64,000 nt of DNA from Candidatus Manganitrophus morganii (GCA_021651055.1 JAJHOH010000001.1:1240001-1304000); one strand, 5' to 3'. Numbered from the stretch's first letter, positions 24,992 through 34,021 are shown. A program made the numbers and translations. Notes: a model not told the origin generated them from the letters alone.

Positions 24992-25752
24992 TGGGTTCAA
25001 CTCTGCTCCTAACTCATGTTCTTCCGCGTATGATATCTAAAGATATTCGTGGAAACTCATTCTTTATATTGCTATCTGTGTTATGCGTCGCAGTTTTTCT
25101 CCAAGGCTGTGTAGCCCTAAGCTTTGGCCAAAGCAGTTATCCCTTCATAGATGAAATTGAATCAACGAAACTAAATACGAACGGCGTTTTAGAATTGCCT
25201 GATCTTACTATTTCGGTTCGGCCTCAAAATGCTGGGGTGACTACTGCTGTGATGGGATATCTCGTACCGATTCTTCCTCTTCCCGGTACCAAAACAAGGC
25301 CAACAGAAGACTTTAGAATTTATTTACAGTTTGAGTCCCTTCACAATGAGGTGTTTTCTCTCAATCCCGATCAGGTGAGAATCTTCGTCGATGGCAGCAA
25401 GAGCGAGATTACACCAACCAAATATCTAACGTTACCTGATGATCCATATCCTCCTTCCTATGCCACGTTTGCCAGGAATCCATCGTATGTATCACCTGGA
25501 CACAATTGGCGCTGCAACGATGCCCTTCTGACAGAAGGTAAGATGACACTCGTCACTCCCAGCGGCCCGATGCATTTTCATCAAAGGATATGTTTTGTGC
25601 TGGAATATCCGACTACCACTCCAACACCAGAACAGGAATTTACTCTGACTATCGGAGGTCTCAGACAGGAGAACAACGAAGTCGAAGTACCGCCAATTCA
25701 CTTTCGCCGGAAGGTCCGCATCAAGTATGAACTCATTCCGAACCCTCCTTAA
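24991..25752 (+). CDS. Predicted lipoprotein of unknown function, coupled to the SIR2 gene
   Basis: A 253-residue protein whose start overlaps the SIR2 stop by one base. A hydrophobic run (FFILLSVLCVAVFLQGC) ends in a lipobox-like LQGC; the Met at 25030 would give a cleaner signal peptide. The mature part is beta-rich (PDLTISVRPQNAG, EDFRIYLQFESLHNEVFSLNPDQVRIFVDG, FRRKVRIKYELIPNPP) with two extra Cys. No known domain is recognised. The AT-rich composition matches the SIR2 gene, so both appear to have arrived together. The odd pairing of a cytoplasmic NAD-binding protein with an exported one needs explaining. Confidence 0.6.
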   Translation: MGSTLLLTHVLPRMISKDIRGNSFFILLSVLCVAVFLQGCVALSFGQSSYPFIDEIESTKLNTNGVLELPDLTISVRPQNAGVTTAVMGYLVPILPLPGTKTRPTEDFRIYLQFESLHNEVFSLNPDQVRIFVDGSKSEITPTKYLTLPDDPYPPSYATFARNPSYVSPGHNWRCNDALLTEGKMTLVTPSGPMHFHQRICFVLEYPTTTPTPEQEFTLTIGGLRQENNEVEVPPIHFRRKVRIKYELIPNPP

Positions 25753-25765
25753 CTCCAGGCATTAG

Positions 25766-25951
25766 AGTCGGAGCAAGCAGGAATATTCATATACGCTAGC
25801 CGATGCCAATGTTATCTTTCAATGGCTGCCAGCAATCATATTGACTCCCTTTATGCATCCGATCGAAGTCACAGGCGAAGTTCGCAGAAATATATATAAG
25901 AACCTCATTACGCAGATGCAAAGAGATGTGGTTTTACCAAAATCGGAATAG
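25766..25951 (+). pseudogene. Remnant of a membrane-protein gene (C-terminal part)
   Basis: A 61-codon open stretch ending at TAG (25949-25951) with no start codon at its beginning. It reads like real protein: SYTLADANVIFQWLPAIILT then PIEVTGEVRRNIYKNLITQM. It has one hydrophobic segment followed by a basic amphipathic helix. The usual start is absent, so this is probably the tail of a truncated gene in the AT-rich islet. It may be only chance coding. Confidence 0.35.
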
Positions 25952-25998
25952 AATGTTCTTTCTTCCTATAGCCTTCCGTGTTCTATAAAAATTAGGTT

Positions 25999-27411
25999 TT
26001 AGGCTGGTTTGATATTCTGATTCAAATGAAATAGATTCATCGGATCATACCGTTTCTTAATCTCCGCCAGCCGCCGATAGTGCTGCCGGTAATTGCTGCG
26101 GACGCGCTCCTGATCGTCCTCTGACATGAAGTTCACATACCCCCCTTCTTCTGAAAAGGGCCGGAGCGCCTCATAGTAAGCGCGGCCCCACGCGACGTTC
26201 CGCTCCGTGTCGGCCGGATCGGAAAAACTCGGCCCGAGCGCCGTGGCAAAAGAAGCATCCCGGTAGGCGAAGGCGGTGGCGTCGGACTTCACACGATGGC
26301 AGGCGCCGTCGATCGGAAAGAGAATGGTCGCCGTCTGAAGAGAGGGGATGCGGGCGGCGTAGTCGAGATGGACGTCGATCGCGCCGTCGGCAATACGGGT
26401 AATGAAATTCCCTTTCCAGTAGTGATAGAGCCCCTTGGGGAGAAGTTCGTCGAAGAGGGTGTTGATCACCGGGTAGGGCATCCGCTCAAGATACTGACCC
26501 TCGATCGAGCCCAGGCGGCTCAGCCGCCCGCGGACCGCTTCGTCCTGAGAGGCCGGTCCGCTCCAGCAGATCAGCACCGCCGCCATCGGCCGCCCATGCC
26601 ACTTTTCAGGAAGAAACGGCACGGGGAGGCCGAGGGTCAACACCAAAAGCGCATTGAGCTCTTCGGGCGCCTCGTCCATCAATGCCCGGTAGCCGCGAAG
26701 GATGTCGCCGTCGAGCGGATAGAAGGTCGGCCCGCCGAGGATGTCGGCCACCGGATGGAGTTGGTATTCGAAGGAGGTCACGACGCCGAAGTTCCCGCCC
26801 CCGCCGCGGAGGGCCCAGAAGAGATCGGGCTCCCGCTCCTTGCTGCAAGTGACGGAGCGGCCGTCGGCGGTGACGACATCGGCCGAAAGAAGATTGTCGC
26901 AGGAGAGCCCGCAACGGCGGGCGAGATGCCCCATCCCACCGCCGAGGGTCAGCCCGGCGATGCCAGTGGTGGAAACAATCCCGCCGGTCGTCGCCAGCCC
27001 GAAGGGATGCGTGGCGTCGTTGAAATCGCGCCAGGTGCTTCCCCCCTCCGCCCGGGCGGTGCGGCGCTCCGGATCGACACGAACCCCTTTCATCCGTCCG
27101 AGGTCGAGCACCATCCCGCCGTCGCAGGTGCTGAAACCGGCGATGCTGTGGCCGCCCCCCCGGACCGCCAGCAAAAGATCGTGCTCCGCCGAAAACCGCA
27201 CCGCGGCGGTCACGTCGCCCGCTTCCGCCGCTTGAACGATCATCGCCGGACGGCGGTCATGCATGGCGTTGTAGACGCGGCGCGCCTCATCGTAGCCGGA
27301 ATCCTCCGGTCGAATCAGCCCGCCGCGCAGGCGTTCTTTGAGTTCCCGGACCCTCGCTTCCTTCAAGCGGCTCTCCCCGCCCGAGCGGAGCGCGATAAGC
27401 AAATCGGACAT
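25999..27411 (-). CDS. FAD-linked oxidoreductase of the PCMH/BBE (berberine-bridge) family
   Basis: A 470-residue protein from the ATG at 27411, which has GAGGTCGAGG upstream. The FAD-binding domain has VRGGGHSIAG (His88, the likely 8-alpha-histidyl FAD site), GGIVSTTGIAGLTLGGG and LSADVVTADG. The cysteine used for a second covalent FAD link in GOOX/BBE enzymes (GxCxxVG) is replaced here (GGIVSTTG), so a single covalent link is expected. A C-terminal BBE motif is present (NLFHLNQNIKP). These enzymes oxidise alcohols, sugars or alkaloids. No signal peptide, so it is cytoplasmic; substrate unknown. Confidence 0.88.
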   Translation of the reverse strand: MSDLLIALRSGGESRLKEARVRELKERLRGGLIRPEDSGYDEARRVYNAMHDRRPAMIVQAAEAGDVTAAVRFSAEHDLLLAVRGGGHSIAGFSTCDGGMVLDLGRMKGVRVDPERRTARAEGGSTWRDFNDATHPFGLATTGGIVSTTGIAGLTLGGGMGHLARRCGLSCDNLLSADVVTADGRSVTCSKEREPDLFWALRGGGGNFGVVTSFEYQLHPVADILGGPTFYPLDGDILRGYRALMDEAPEELNALLVLTLGLPVPFLPEKWHGRPMAAVLICWSGPASQDEAVRGRLSRLGSIEGQYLERMPYPVINTLFDELLPKGLYHYWKGNFITRIADGAIDVHLDYAARIPSLQTATILFPIDGACHRVKSDATAFAYRDASFATALGPSFSDPADTERNVAWGRAYYEALRPFSEEGGYVNFMSEDDQERVRSNYRQHYRRLAEIKKRYDPMNLFHLNQNIKPA

Positions 27412-27492
27412 CCTCGACCTCCTCTTTTTACATACAGAGCGGAACATCCCAGATGATTCAGCGGATCCGATTTTCAGAAACTTCGAGATATT

Positions 27493-27705
27493 TTAGGCGG
27501 CTTTTGAGATCCGCCGGACGTTTGTCGCTTGCAGGCCCTTCACCCCCTGTGTCACGTCAAACTCGACCTCTTCCCCTTCTTCGAGATTCTGGTAACCCTC
27601 GCCGCTGAGTCCGGTGTGATGGACGAAAACGTCCTCCCCGTCCTCTTGAGAAATAAAGCCATACCCCTTTTCGCGGCTAAACCATTTTACACGTCCCTTT
27701 GCCAT
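27493..27705 (-). CDS. Cold-shock domain protein (CspA family)
   Basis: A 70-residue single cold-shock domain: KGRVKWFSREKGYGFI (RNP1-like KGYGFI), DVFVHHTGL (RNP2 VFVHH), then EGEEVEFDVTQGVKGLQATNVRRI. It binds single-stranded RNA or DNA and acts as an RNA chaperone. AAAGGAGG precedes the ATG. It lies close to and on the same strand as the FAD oxidase but has its own leader. Cold-shock genes usually have long structured leaders, and the ~370 bases upstream could include one. Confidence 0.95.
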   Translation of the reverse strand: MAKGRVKWFSREKGYGFISQEDGEDVFVHHTGLSGEGYQNLEEGEEVEFDVTQGVKGLQATNVRRISKAA

Positions 27706-28075
27706 TGATTCCTCCTTTGGTAATTAAGTGTCCCAAACCGCCTGAAACCGGAATGCGGACACACGCATATCGATACTACTAAGTTAGCATTCCAAGGGAG
27801 GAGGAATCAATCAACCCCATGGAGGGAATTCCGAAGTAATACTCCACTCAAGTAGGACAAGCCAACCTCATCGAACCGCCCGGGCGCGGCTCGCGTCGAA
27901 TTTTGGGGTCCTCTCTAATATTCCTCCCACGCATTTTTTCATCTTGACACCATAACGCCATCTTTCGTATCCTCAGGTTTACTTACCTAGAAATAAATAA
28001 TGGACAAATAGCTTAAGTAAAATTTCAACCGCGCGGCAGCCGGGTCGTCACACCGTCAACATAAGGAACAAACAG
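27706..28075. other. Intergenic leader/promoter region
   Basis: Shared upstream region of the cold-shock gene (minus) and the first ZU5-like lipoprotein (plus). No gene is seen. It contains the plus-strand promoter at 27944-27973; a minus-strand promoter for the cold-shock gene could not be placed with confidence. Confidence 0.5.
27944..27973 (+). promoter_or_regulatory. Promoter of the first ZU5-like lipoprotein gene
   Basis: Perfect TTGACA (27944-27949), an 18-base spacer and TATCCT (27968-27973), leaving a leader of about 95 bases before the ATG at 28076. Confidence 0.65.
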
Positions 28076-30052
28076 ATGAATGCTCGGGCGATGAGGTGGG
28101 CGGCGTGGCTCCTGTTGGTGATGGGGATCGGCCTGAAAGTATCTGGATGCGGCGGGGGAAGTTCCGTCGGCGGGGGCGGGGCCGGAAACCCGGCCATCGC
28201 AAGCGCCAGCATCGGGCCGAACGGCGGGAATATCACCTCCCTGGATGGAAAGGTAACGCTGACCATCCCGGCCGGAGCGCTCGGAAACACACAGACGATC
28301 ACGATCGAATCGATCGATCCGGCCACCCTCCCCGCAGAGTTCGCCGGAATTGCTGCGGAACGCGCCTACGAGCTGAAACCGGACGGGCTGCAGTTCAACC
28401 CCCCGGCGCAGATCAGACTCCAACTCGATGCTCCGGCGCAGCCGGCGGCCGGAGCGGTCGAGAAAGGGATCGCCGTTCTCCTGACATCTGCGAATGGACA
28501 GGTCGAGCCGCTCGGCAAGCTGGCGCTGACGATCGACGCCGACGGCAAAACGGCGAGCCTCACCGGAGAGCTGACCCATTTTTCAAAGCTGGTCCAGGCG
28601 GCGACGGTCCGCGATATCGTCACGGTTTCGGGATTTCCCGAGGGCCCCATTCCGGTGGGGGGGACTTTCCAGGTCAAGGTAAGCGTCAACCATCAGGCGG
28701 AGTCGGATCTCCGGGCGACCCGCGTCATTTATGTAAATGAGAGTTTGAACAAGGTCCTCAGCATCACCGACGATTCGGCGGCAAGGCTGAATTTGGACAT
28801 TGATACTTTTAAGAAAGGGATCAGCTTGGGGGGCCTCATTCTAGGGGAGAGACGGACTCTCGAGGACTCTTTTAGCTACACCTGCACGCAAGCGGGTCTT
28901 GGATTTTACAACGTCGAAGTGCGGTTCGAAGAGCTCGCCGCGAACGGCCTTTACACTCCGGTCAATCAAAATCAAAGCTACGTCCTTCAGTTCAAAAAGG
29001 TGGTGATCTGCCAGGGACCCGACACCGCTTCGGGAAAGACGAGCTCGACGAACGTCAACGGCAACTTCGAGTTCACGGTGAATCCTCCCGTGGTGATCCA
29101 GCAGGTCGGCGAGACGTTTACCTTAACGCTCGGCGAAGAATTTATCAACTATGACCCGGTCGTCGTTTCCATTATCGAAGAAATTGAAATCTTCATTTAC
29201 GACAGCAATCTGGGGATCGTCTCGGCTCCTGCCTTGGGCGACCCCCGCGCCCCGCAAGGAACGCCGAATCTGCAGTTGCGGACCGAAGCGGTGTTTTCTC
29301 AGCTGAGGGTACTTGGTCCGCACAACGGGAAAAACGTGCAGAACCTGAAATACAAATGTGAGAAGACGGGAAATACCATTCTCGGTTTTCAGATGGTGGC
29401 CCATAATCCTCCGGGCGAGGGAAATAACATTCCGGTCCATTTTCTGACGGTTCAGATCGAGTGCAAGGCGGCCGAGGGAAAAAAGACCGGCTTCTTCATG
29501 CCGCACGATCCCACCCCCACCAAAGCGGTGGCGTGGGTCGCCTTCAATGAAGGAACCGGCCATACCGACGGGCCGTTCTCCCTTCCCGGCGCCCCCAACC
29601 CGAACAACCTGACGGTCCTCGTCCCTCAGGAGTTGCCATCGGGGGCGTTCTGGGAGGTATCGAATGCGAATTGCGCCTACGTTCATCTGGCGGGATCGTT
29701 TCAGGGACACTCGGCGGACGAGGACCCTTGCAAACATGGCGGACTCCTTTTCTTATTCGAGCGCCCCGACCTCGAAGAGCCTCCCCCATCGGGCGCCGTC
29801 GCCTGGAAGGTGGTGAATCCGGAGATCGGTCATGAGGACGGCCCCTTCGCCCTCCCCGGCGCCCCCAATCCCGACGGGCTGCTCGTGTTGGACCCTCTGA
29901 CCGACCTATCGGATGCCGTCTGGGCCGAGCCCGATGATTGCTCCTTCGTCCACCTCCACCTTCCTTTTCAAAACCATCCCGACCCGGCGCCAAACCTTGA
30001 TGTCAATCCGCAATCGGCCTGCGGCCATGGCGGGCTGGTCTATCTCTTTTAA
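28076..30052 (+). CDS. Surface lipoprotein with ZU5-like domain and duplicated C-terminal module
   Basis: A 658-residue protein with a signal peptide ending in a lipobox (VSGC) and a Gly-rich linker. About residues 45-170 resemble a ZU5-like domain (GPNGGNITSLDGKVTLTIPA, ELKPDGLQFNPPAQIRLQLD). The C-terminus holds two tandem copies of a module of about 90 residues: each has VAW then GH-x-DGPF-x-LPGAPNP, a conserved Cys with YVHL/FVHL, and a closing C-x-HGGL-x-LF. Paralogous at the N-terminus to the next gene. Probably an outer-surface protein. Function unknown. Confidence 0.8.
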   Translation: MNARAMRWAAWLLLVMGIGLKVSGCGGGSSVGGGGAGNPAIASASIGPNGGNITSLDGKVTLTIPAGALGNTQTITIESIDPATLPAEFAGIAAERAYELKPDGLQFNPPAQIRLQLDAPAQPAAGAVEKGIAVLLTSANGQVEPLGKLALTIDADGKTASLTGELTHFSKLVQAATVRDIVTVSGFPEGPIPVGGTFQVKVSVNHQAESDLRATRVIYVNESLNKVLSITDDSAARLNLDIDTFKKGISLGGLILGERRTLEDSFSYTCTQAGLGFYNVEVRFEELAANGLYTPVNQNQSYVLQFKKVVICQGPDTASGKTSSTNVNGNFEFTVNPPVVIQQVGETFTLTLGEEFINYDPVVVSIIEEIEIFIYDSNLGIVSAPALGDPRAPQGTPNLQLRTEAVFSQLRVLGPHNGKNVQNLKYKCEKTGNTILGFQMVAHNPPGEGNNIPVHFLTVQIECKAAEGKKTGFFMPHDPTPTKAVAWVAFNEGTGHTDGPFSLPGAPNPNNLTVLVPQELPSGAFWEVSNANCAYVHLAGSFQGHSADEDPCKHGGLLFLFERPDLEEPPPSGAVAWKVVNPEIGHEDGPFALPGAPNPDGLLVLDPLTDLSDAVWAEPDDCSFVHLHLPFQNHPDPAPNLDVNPQSACGHGGLVYLF

Positions 30053-30178
30053 TAGATATAGAATCCGATTCGACGGCCGCAGAGATTATCCCGGCGACTC
30101 ATGAAACGAAACAACCCGTTCCCCGATTGACCCATCGTCCCCCTTTTCACCCTAAAAACAGATATCCCCTCACGCGCT

Positions 30179-30208
30179 TTGCATCTTGAATTCGAAAAAA
30201 AGTATGAT
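30179..30208 (+). promoter_or_regulatory. Candidate promoter of the second ZU5-like lipoprotein gene
   Basis: TTGCAT (30179-30184), an 18-base spacer and TATGAT (30203-30208), about 70 bases ahead of the ATG at 30280. Confidence 0.45.
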
Positions 30209-30279
30209 GGATAAGATGGTTTTATTCCAGCAACAGCGCAGTGACCCAGGCTTCAAGCGACAACATAAGGAGCAGGCCG

Positions 30280-32304
30280 ATGAGCATTCGGGGGATGCGG
30301 TGGGGGGGGTGGCTTCTGTGGGTGATTGGAATCGGACTGACGGTGGGGGGGTGTAGCGACGAAAACCCCGAGAACAGAAGCGGGGCGGGAAGCCCCGGCG
30401 CCGGGAGCGCAAACATCGGGACAGACGGGGGCGCCGTAACGTCGGCGGACGGGATGGTAACCTTGACCGTCCCGTCCGGCGCGCTCGGTACGACGGAGAC
30501 GATTGTCATCCGATCGATCCACCCGGCCTCCCTTCCTCCTGAATTGGCCGGCGCGGAGCTCGCCTGGGAGTTGCGGCCCGACGGTCTTCAGTTCGCGCAG
30601 CCGGTGCAGGTGTCGGTCACCCTGCCGGAGTCCCCTGCTCAGGCCGACGGGACCTTCCGCGTTCCCTTCAGCTTCCTCCGCACGCTGGCCGGCGCGGCGC
30701 CCGAAGCGCTCGGCAATCAAACCCTCACGGTCGACGGCGCGGCAAACAGGGCGGCGATCGACGGCACGCTGACCCATTTCTCCCCCTTGGCGGTGTATTC
30801 GAACCTCACCGATTCGTCCGCCGGCATCCCCGGAAAAATCTTTTTGGAATTGATCCCCCTGCCGGAAAAAATAACCGTGGGGCAACAATACCGGGCCGAC
30901 CTTCAGGTTTCAGTGGATGGATTGGATGACGAAGCGCCGATCGCCGGATCGTTCGACTATCGGGATCGGAGTCCGGCCCCGCTCAAACACCTCCCCCTCG
31001 GAGATCCCGATTCCCCCGGCTTTCGAGCGCTCCAAGGCTTTTCTCCTCTGCCGGCGCAGGGCACCTTTGTTTTGGACGGGATCGGGTCGTACCTCTGTGA
31101 AGCGGCGGCCCCGGCCGCGATTTTCTCCCTCGATGTCCGCCCGGCGCTGGAGACTTCCGGCCGCTTTCTGACCCCCGATCTTCTCATCACCTTCCGGACG
31201 ACACACACCTGTGCGGCGCCGACCCTCCTCCCGGCGCCGGAGGCGGAGGTGATTACGGTTCCCTTCTCTCAACCCGAGGCGGTCTTTAACCTTTCCCGCG
31301 CGATTCCTCCACCCTTCCTCTCCCTCTTCGGCCTGGATGAAAACCGCGCCTACGCCACGGTCGGCCACCATCCCGGCATGAGCATCCTCGACCTCACCAC
31401 AAACCGGGTGGTCCTCACGAAGACGCTGGAGCCGGATGGCCTGGGGCCGCTGCTCGGGGCGGTGGCTCACCTGCGTGACGGGAGGGGATGCCTCTTCGGA
31501 TATCGAGAGCGCCGGTTCCTCTCCTGCCGGATTCCGGAGATCAACGACTTCGGGCCGCCGGAGAGCAGCGACGACGGCCCGTATCACGACGCCGGACTGA
31601 TCTCGGAGACGCCGGTCGAGACCCCGTCGGGGACGCGGCATCTGCTCTGGTTCGTCGAAGCCGACCGGGTCCATCAGGAGCATCAACCCGGCGGGCCGGG
31701 CTCCCTTATCTTCGAGCGAAAATTGGAGCGCGCCTGGTTCGCGACCGGCGGCACGCCGACGGGAAACGCCAAAAGCGCCTTCTTCACCGGCGGCGGCGCC
31801 CGAATGCTGGCGGTGGTGGCGCGGGGAGAGCCGTCCGGACCGGGGCAGCTTTGGTGGGGAAATCCGGCCGAACTCGGAGGGGGAACTTTCGTCGGGACGC
31901 TAGAGAACGACACGCGGAAGATCCGCTGCGAGATTCCGATCTGCGCGGTGAGCCATTTCAACGGCCGGGTCACGATCCTGGTTTGGGATGGGATCACCGC
32001 GCCGCGGATCATCGACGCGATTCCGGAGACGACCAACGCGGTCGGCATCGATGTGCGGGCGGCGGGAGGAGATCGGGAGATTCTCTCGACCGATTTCGTC
32101 AACAACAACTGGACCTTGACCCGAGTCGGTCGAACCGGCCGGATCCTCTCCTCCGCCACGCGACCGGTCCCGGAAGGCTGCACGAATCCGGGGCATGCCC
32201 TCTTCGTGACCGATCCGCAGACCGATCAGCTCTCCGCCGTCCTCTCGTGCAACGGGGTGAACGCGGAGGGACAGAGCGCGATTGCGAAGATTCCGTTGCC
32301 GTGA
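30280..32304 (+). CDS. Surface lipoprotein, N-terminal paralogue of the preceding gene
   Basis: A 674-residue protein from the ATG at 30280 (AAGGAG upstream; frame open from 30241). Signal peptide and lipobox (TVGGC) closely match the previous gene (MRWxxWLL...GIGL). The ZU5-like part also matches (NIGTDGGAVTSADGMVTLTV, WELRPDGLQFAQPVQVSVTL). The rest differs completely: beyond residue about 200 it looks like a beta-propeller-like region (DENRAYATVGHHPGMSILDL, GRVTILVWDG). The two genes arose by duplication of the front and exchange of the back. Function unknown. Confidence 0.8.
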   Translation: MSIRGMRWGGWLLWVIGIGLTVGGCSDENPENRSGAGSPGAGSANIGTDGGAVTSADGMVTLTVPSGALGTTETIVIRSIHPASLPPELAGAELAWELRPDGLQFAQPVQVSVTLPESPAQADGTFRVPFSFLRTLAGAAPEALGNQTLTVDGAANRAAIDGTLTHFSPLAVYSNLTDSSAGIPGKIFLELIPLPEKITVGQQYRADLQVSVDGLDDEAPIAGSFDYRDRSPAPLKHLPLGDPDSPGFRALQGFSPLPAQGTFVLDGIGSYLCEAAAPAAIFSLDVRPALETSGRFLTPDLLITFRTTHTCAAPTLLPAPEAEVITVPFSQPEAVFNLSRAIPPPFLSLFGLDENRAYATVGHHPGMSILDLTTNRVVLTKTLEPDGLGPLLGAVAHLRDGRGCLFGYRERRFLSCRIPEINDFGPPESSDDGPYHDAGLISETPVETPSGTRHLLWFVEADRVHQEHQPGGPGSLIFERKLERAWFATGGTPTGNAKSAFFTGGGARMLAVVARGEPSGPGQLWWGNPAELGGGTFVGTLENDTRKIRCEIPICAVSHFNGRVTILVWDGITAPRIIDAIPETTNAVGIDVRAAGGDREILSTDFVNNNWTLTRVGRTGRILSSATRPVPEGCTNPGHALFVTDPQTDQLSAVLSCNGVNAEGQSAIAKIPLP

Positions 32305-32341
32305 GTTCCCCGCGCCATTTTTCCCCCGCATCTCAAAAAGA

Positions 32342-32371
32342 GGCCGCGGCCGGGTTGATCCGGCCGCGGCC
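32342..32371 (-). terminator. Rho-independent terminator of the Gly-rich gene
   Basis: A 12-bp perfect stem (GGCCGCGGCCGG with its complement) and 6-base loop. On the minus strand it is followed by CTCTTTTTGAG, so it ends the gene at 32410. Confidence 0.75.
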
Positions 32372-32409
32372 ATGACGTCAACATGAATCCAATGGAGTGA
32401 TCCTCCGGC

Positions 32410-32925
32410 TTACATTCCACCGCCGGGGCTGCCGGTGCCGGAATCACCCAGTCCACCCTCGGGGCTGCCACCGTGCGGCCCGCCGGTGCCGGTGTCTCCG
32501 CCCGATTCTCCGCCGGGAGGTGTCCCGGCGCCTTGATCCCCTTGGTCGGTCGATCCCGGCGGGCAGGGTTCTGTTCCGAGACCGCCGGCGCCCTGGTCGG
32601 AGCCGGAACCGCTTCCACCGGCGCCTAAGTCTCCGCTACCGGAGCCCGAACCGTCTCCGCCCGCGCCCAGATCTCCACCACCCGAGCCGGAGCCGCCTCC
32701 GCCCGCGCCGAGATCCCCCTGCGGCTGCTGTTGGTCAGATGCACCCGGAGGGCAATCGGTCGTTCCTCCCCCTGCCCCCTGATCTCCCATTTCCGGGCTC
32801 GTCTCTCCCGGAGGGGTCGAACCCCCGCCTCCCCCTTCGGCCGTTTGCCCGAAAGCCGATATCCCTCCAAACATTACCAGGACCGTGATGAAAAACGCCG
32901 TTCCGAACAGTTGAACTCTCTTCAT
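32410..32925 (-). CDS. Exported glycine-rich low-complexity protein
   Basis: A 171-residue protein with a signal peptide (LFGTAFFITVLVMFGGISAFG). An almost pure low-complexity body follows, built from GAGG, GSGSGDLGAGG and PPGE-type repeats. AGGAGG precedes the ATG. No folded domain is expected. Tandem repetition is visible around 32600-32715. It belongs with the Gln/Gly/Pro-rich proteins at 20428 and 34115 in style. A role in the envelope or matrix is possible. Function unknown. Confidence 0.7.
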   Translation of the reverse strand: MKRVQLFGTAFFITVLVMFGGISAFGQTAEGGGGGSTPPGETSPEMGDQGAGGGTTDCPPGASDQQQPQGDLGAGGGGSGSGGGDLGAGGDGSGSGSGDLGAGGSGSGSDQGAGGLGTEPCPPGSTDQGDQGAGTPPGGESGGDTGTGGPHGGSPEGGLGDSGTGSPGGGM

Positions 32926-33072
32926 TCTACTTCCTCCTGATCACAACTCGATTTCTCGGTTGAACGTGTGTGTTGCGCTTTATTAACAACCCCTCCCTCG
33001 CGACATTTGTTTTGAAGTCCTTTCATCAATCATGCGCCCTGGATGCTCTGCGCGGCCCGACACGGCCGGCGG

Positions 33073-33948
33073 CTAAGCGGCCCGTCGGATCCGGCTCTCG
33101 GGGACTTCAAAGTTGTAAAGTTGGCCGTGTCCCAAATAAATCACCCGGTCCTCAAATCCGGCATCGGCCGCGGCCTTTTTGAAATCCTCCAGCGGCGACT
33201 TGAAAACGGTGTAATCGTTGTAGTGGATCGGAATCACCTGGCGCGGCTGAATGATCCGGATCGCTTCGACCCCTTGGTCGGCGTCCATCGTCAGAAGCAT
33301 TCCCATGATCCGCGTCCCCCCCAGATGGAAAAGGGCCAGATCGATCTCGGGGAACTTCTTGGGGATTTCCTTCAAGCCATCAAAGACGAGCGTGTCGCCG
33401 GTGATATACAGGCGCAGAGCGGTTCCTCCCTCCCCCGGCTGAAACTCGAGGAGGCTTCCCATCACCTCGGGCAGAAGCCTTGCGACAACCGGCGGGCCGT
33501 GCCGCCCCGGCATGGAAGTAATCTTCACCCGCGCGCCGTCCTTCTCCAGCGTCACCGACTTCCAGGTGTCGAGCGCCCTCGGCGCCGTAAAACCTTTCCC
33601 ACTGAGCGCGCGGGCGGCCTCTTTCGTGGTGACAATCGTCAGCGCTTTGCTCAGCTTCTCCTCGGCGATCCGGTCAAAGTGATCGCCGTGATAGTGAGAG
33701 AGAATGCAGAAGTCGACCGGCGGCAGCGCTTCAATATCAAGGGCGGGATGGGTCAATCGCTCCGAGGTCAATCCATAGCCGAGATAGACATGGTCCCCGG
33801 CGTGCAAAAAATTCGGGTCGGTCAGGATGGTGAAGCCGGCATAACGGAGCAGCACCGTCGCGGTGCCGACAAAAAAGACGGAGCCGAGCGAAAAATCGGG
33901 GGGAACAGTTTCAAAAGAAGGAAGGTGAATTTCATCGCTATTTGGCAT
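33073..33948 (-). CDS. Metallo-beta-lactamase-fold metal-dependent hydrolase (UlaG-like)
   Basis: A 291-residue protein from the ATG at 33948, which has GAGGCAAGG upstream; the frame also allows 34023. The MBL fold is shown by LLRYAGFTILTDPNFLHAG, the metal motif SHYHGDHFD, GRHGPPV, YITGDTLVFDG and a late HYNDY. This is the L-ascorbate-lactonase-like/UPF0173 group of two-metal hydrolases acting in the cytoplasm. The natural substrate is unknown. Stands alone between secreted-protein genes. Confidence 0.9.
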   Translation of the reverse strand: MPNSDEIHLPSFETVPPDFSLGSVFFVGTATVLLRYAGFTILTDPNFLHAGDHVYLGYGLTSERLTHPALDIEALPPVDFCILSHYHGDHFDRIAEEKLSKALTIVTTKEAARALSGKGFTAPRALDTWKSVTLEKDGARVKITSMPGRHGPPVVARLLPEVMGSLLEFQPGEGGTALRLYITGDTLVFDGLKEIPKKFPEIDLALFHLGGTRIMGMLLTMDADQGVEAIRIIQPRQVIPIHYNDYTVFKSPLEDFKKAAADAGFEDRVIYLGHGQLYNFEVPESRIRRAA

Positions 33949-34021
33949 CCTTGCCTCTACAGAGATCGGCTTATTCGTGAACCGGCAGATTGAAAGCCGG
34001 CAGATTAAATTGATCCGATGC

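Noticed and set aside
26296-27456. 386-codon frame opposite the FAD oxidase
   Set aside because: Antisense to FAD-binding motifs and without a ribosome site.
32600-32715. Possible minisatellite or CRISPR in the Gly-rich gene
   Set aside because: The repeats follow the coding frame (GSGSGDLGAGG units) and are simple low complexity.
33043-33993. 316-codon frame opposite the MBL hydrolase
   Set aside because: The minus strand carries the HxHxDH metal motif; the plus frame has none.
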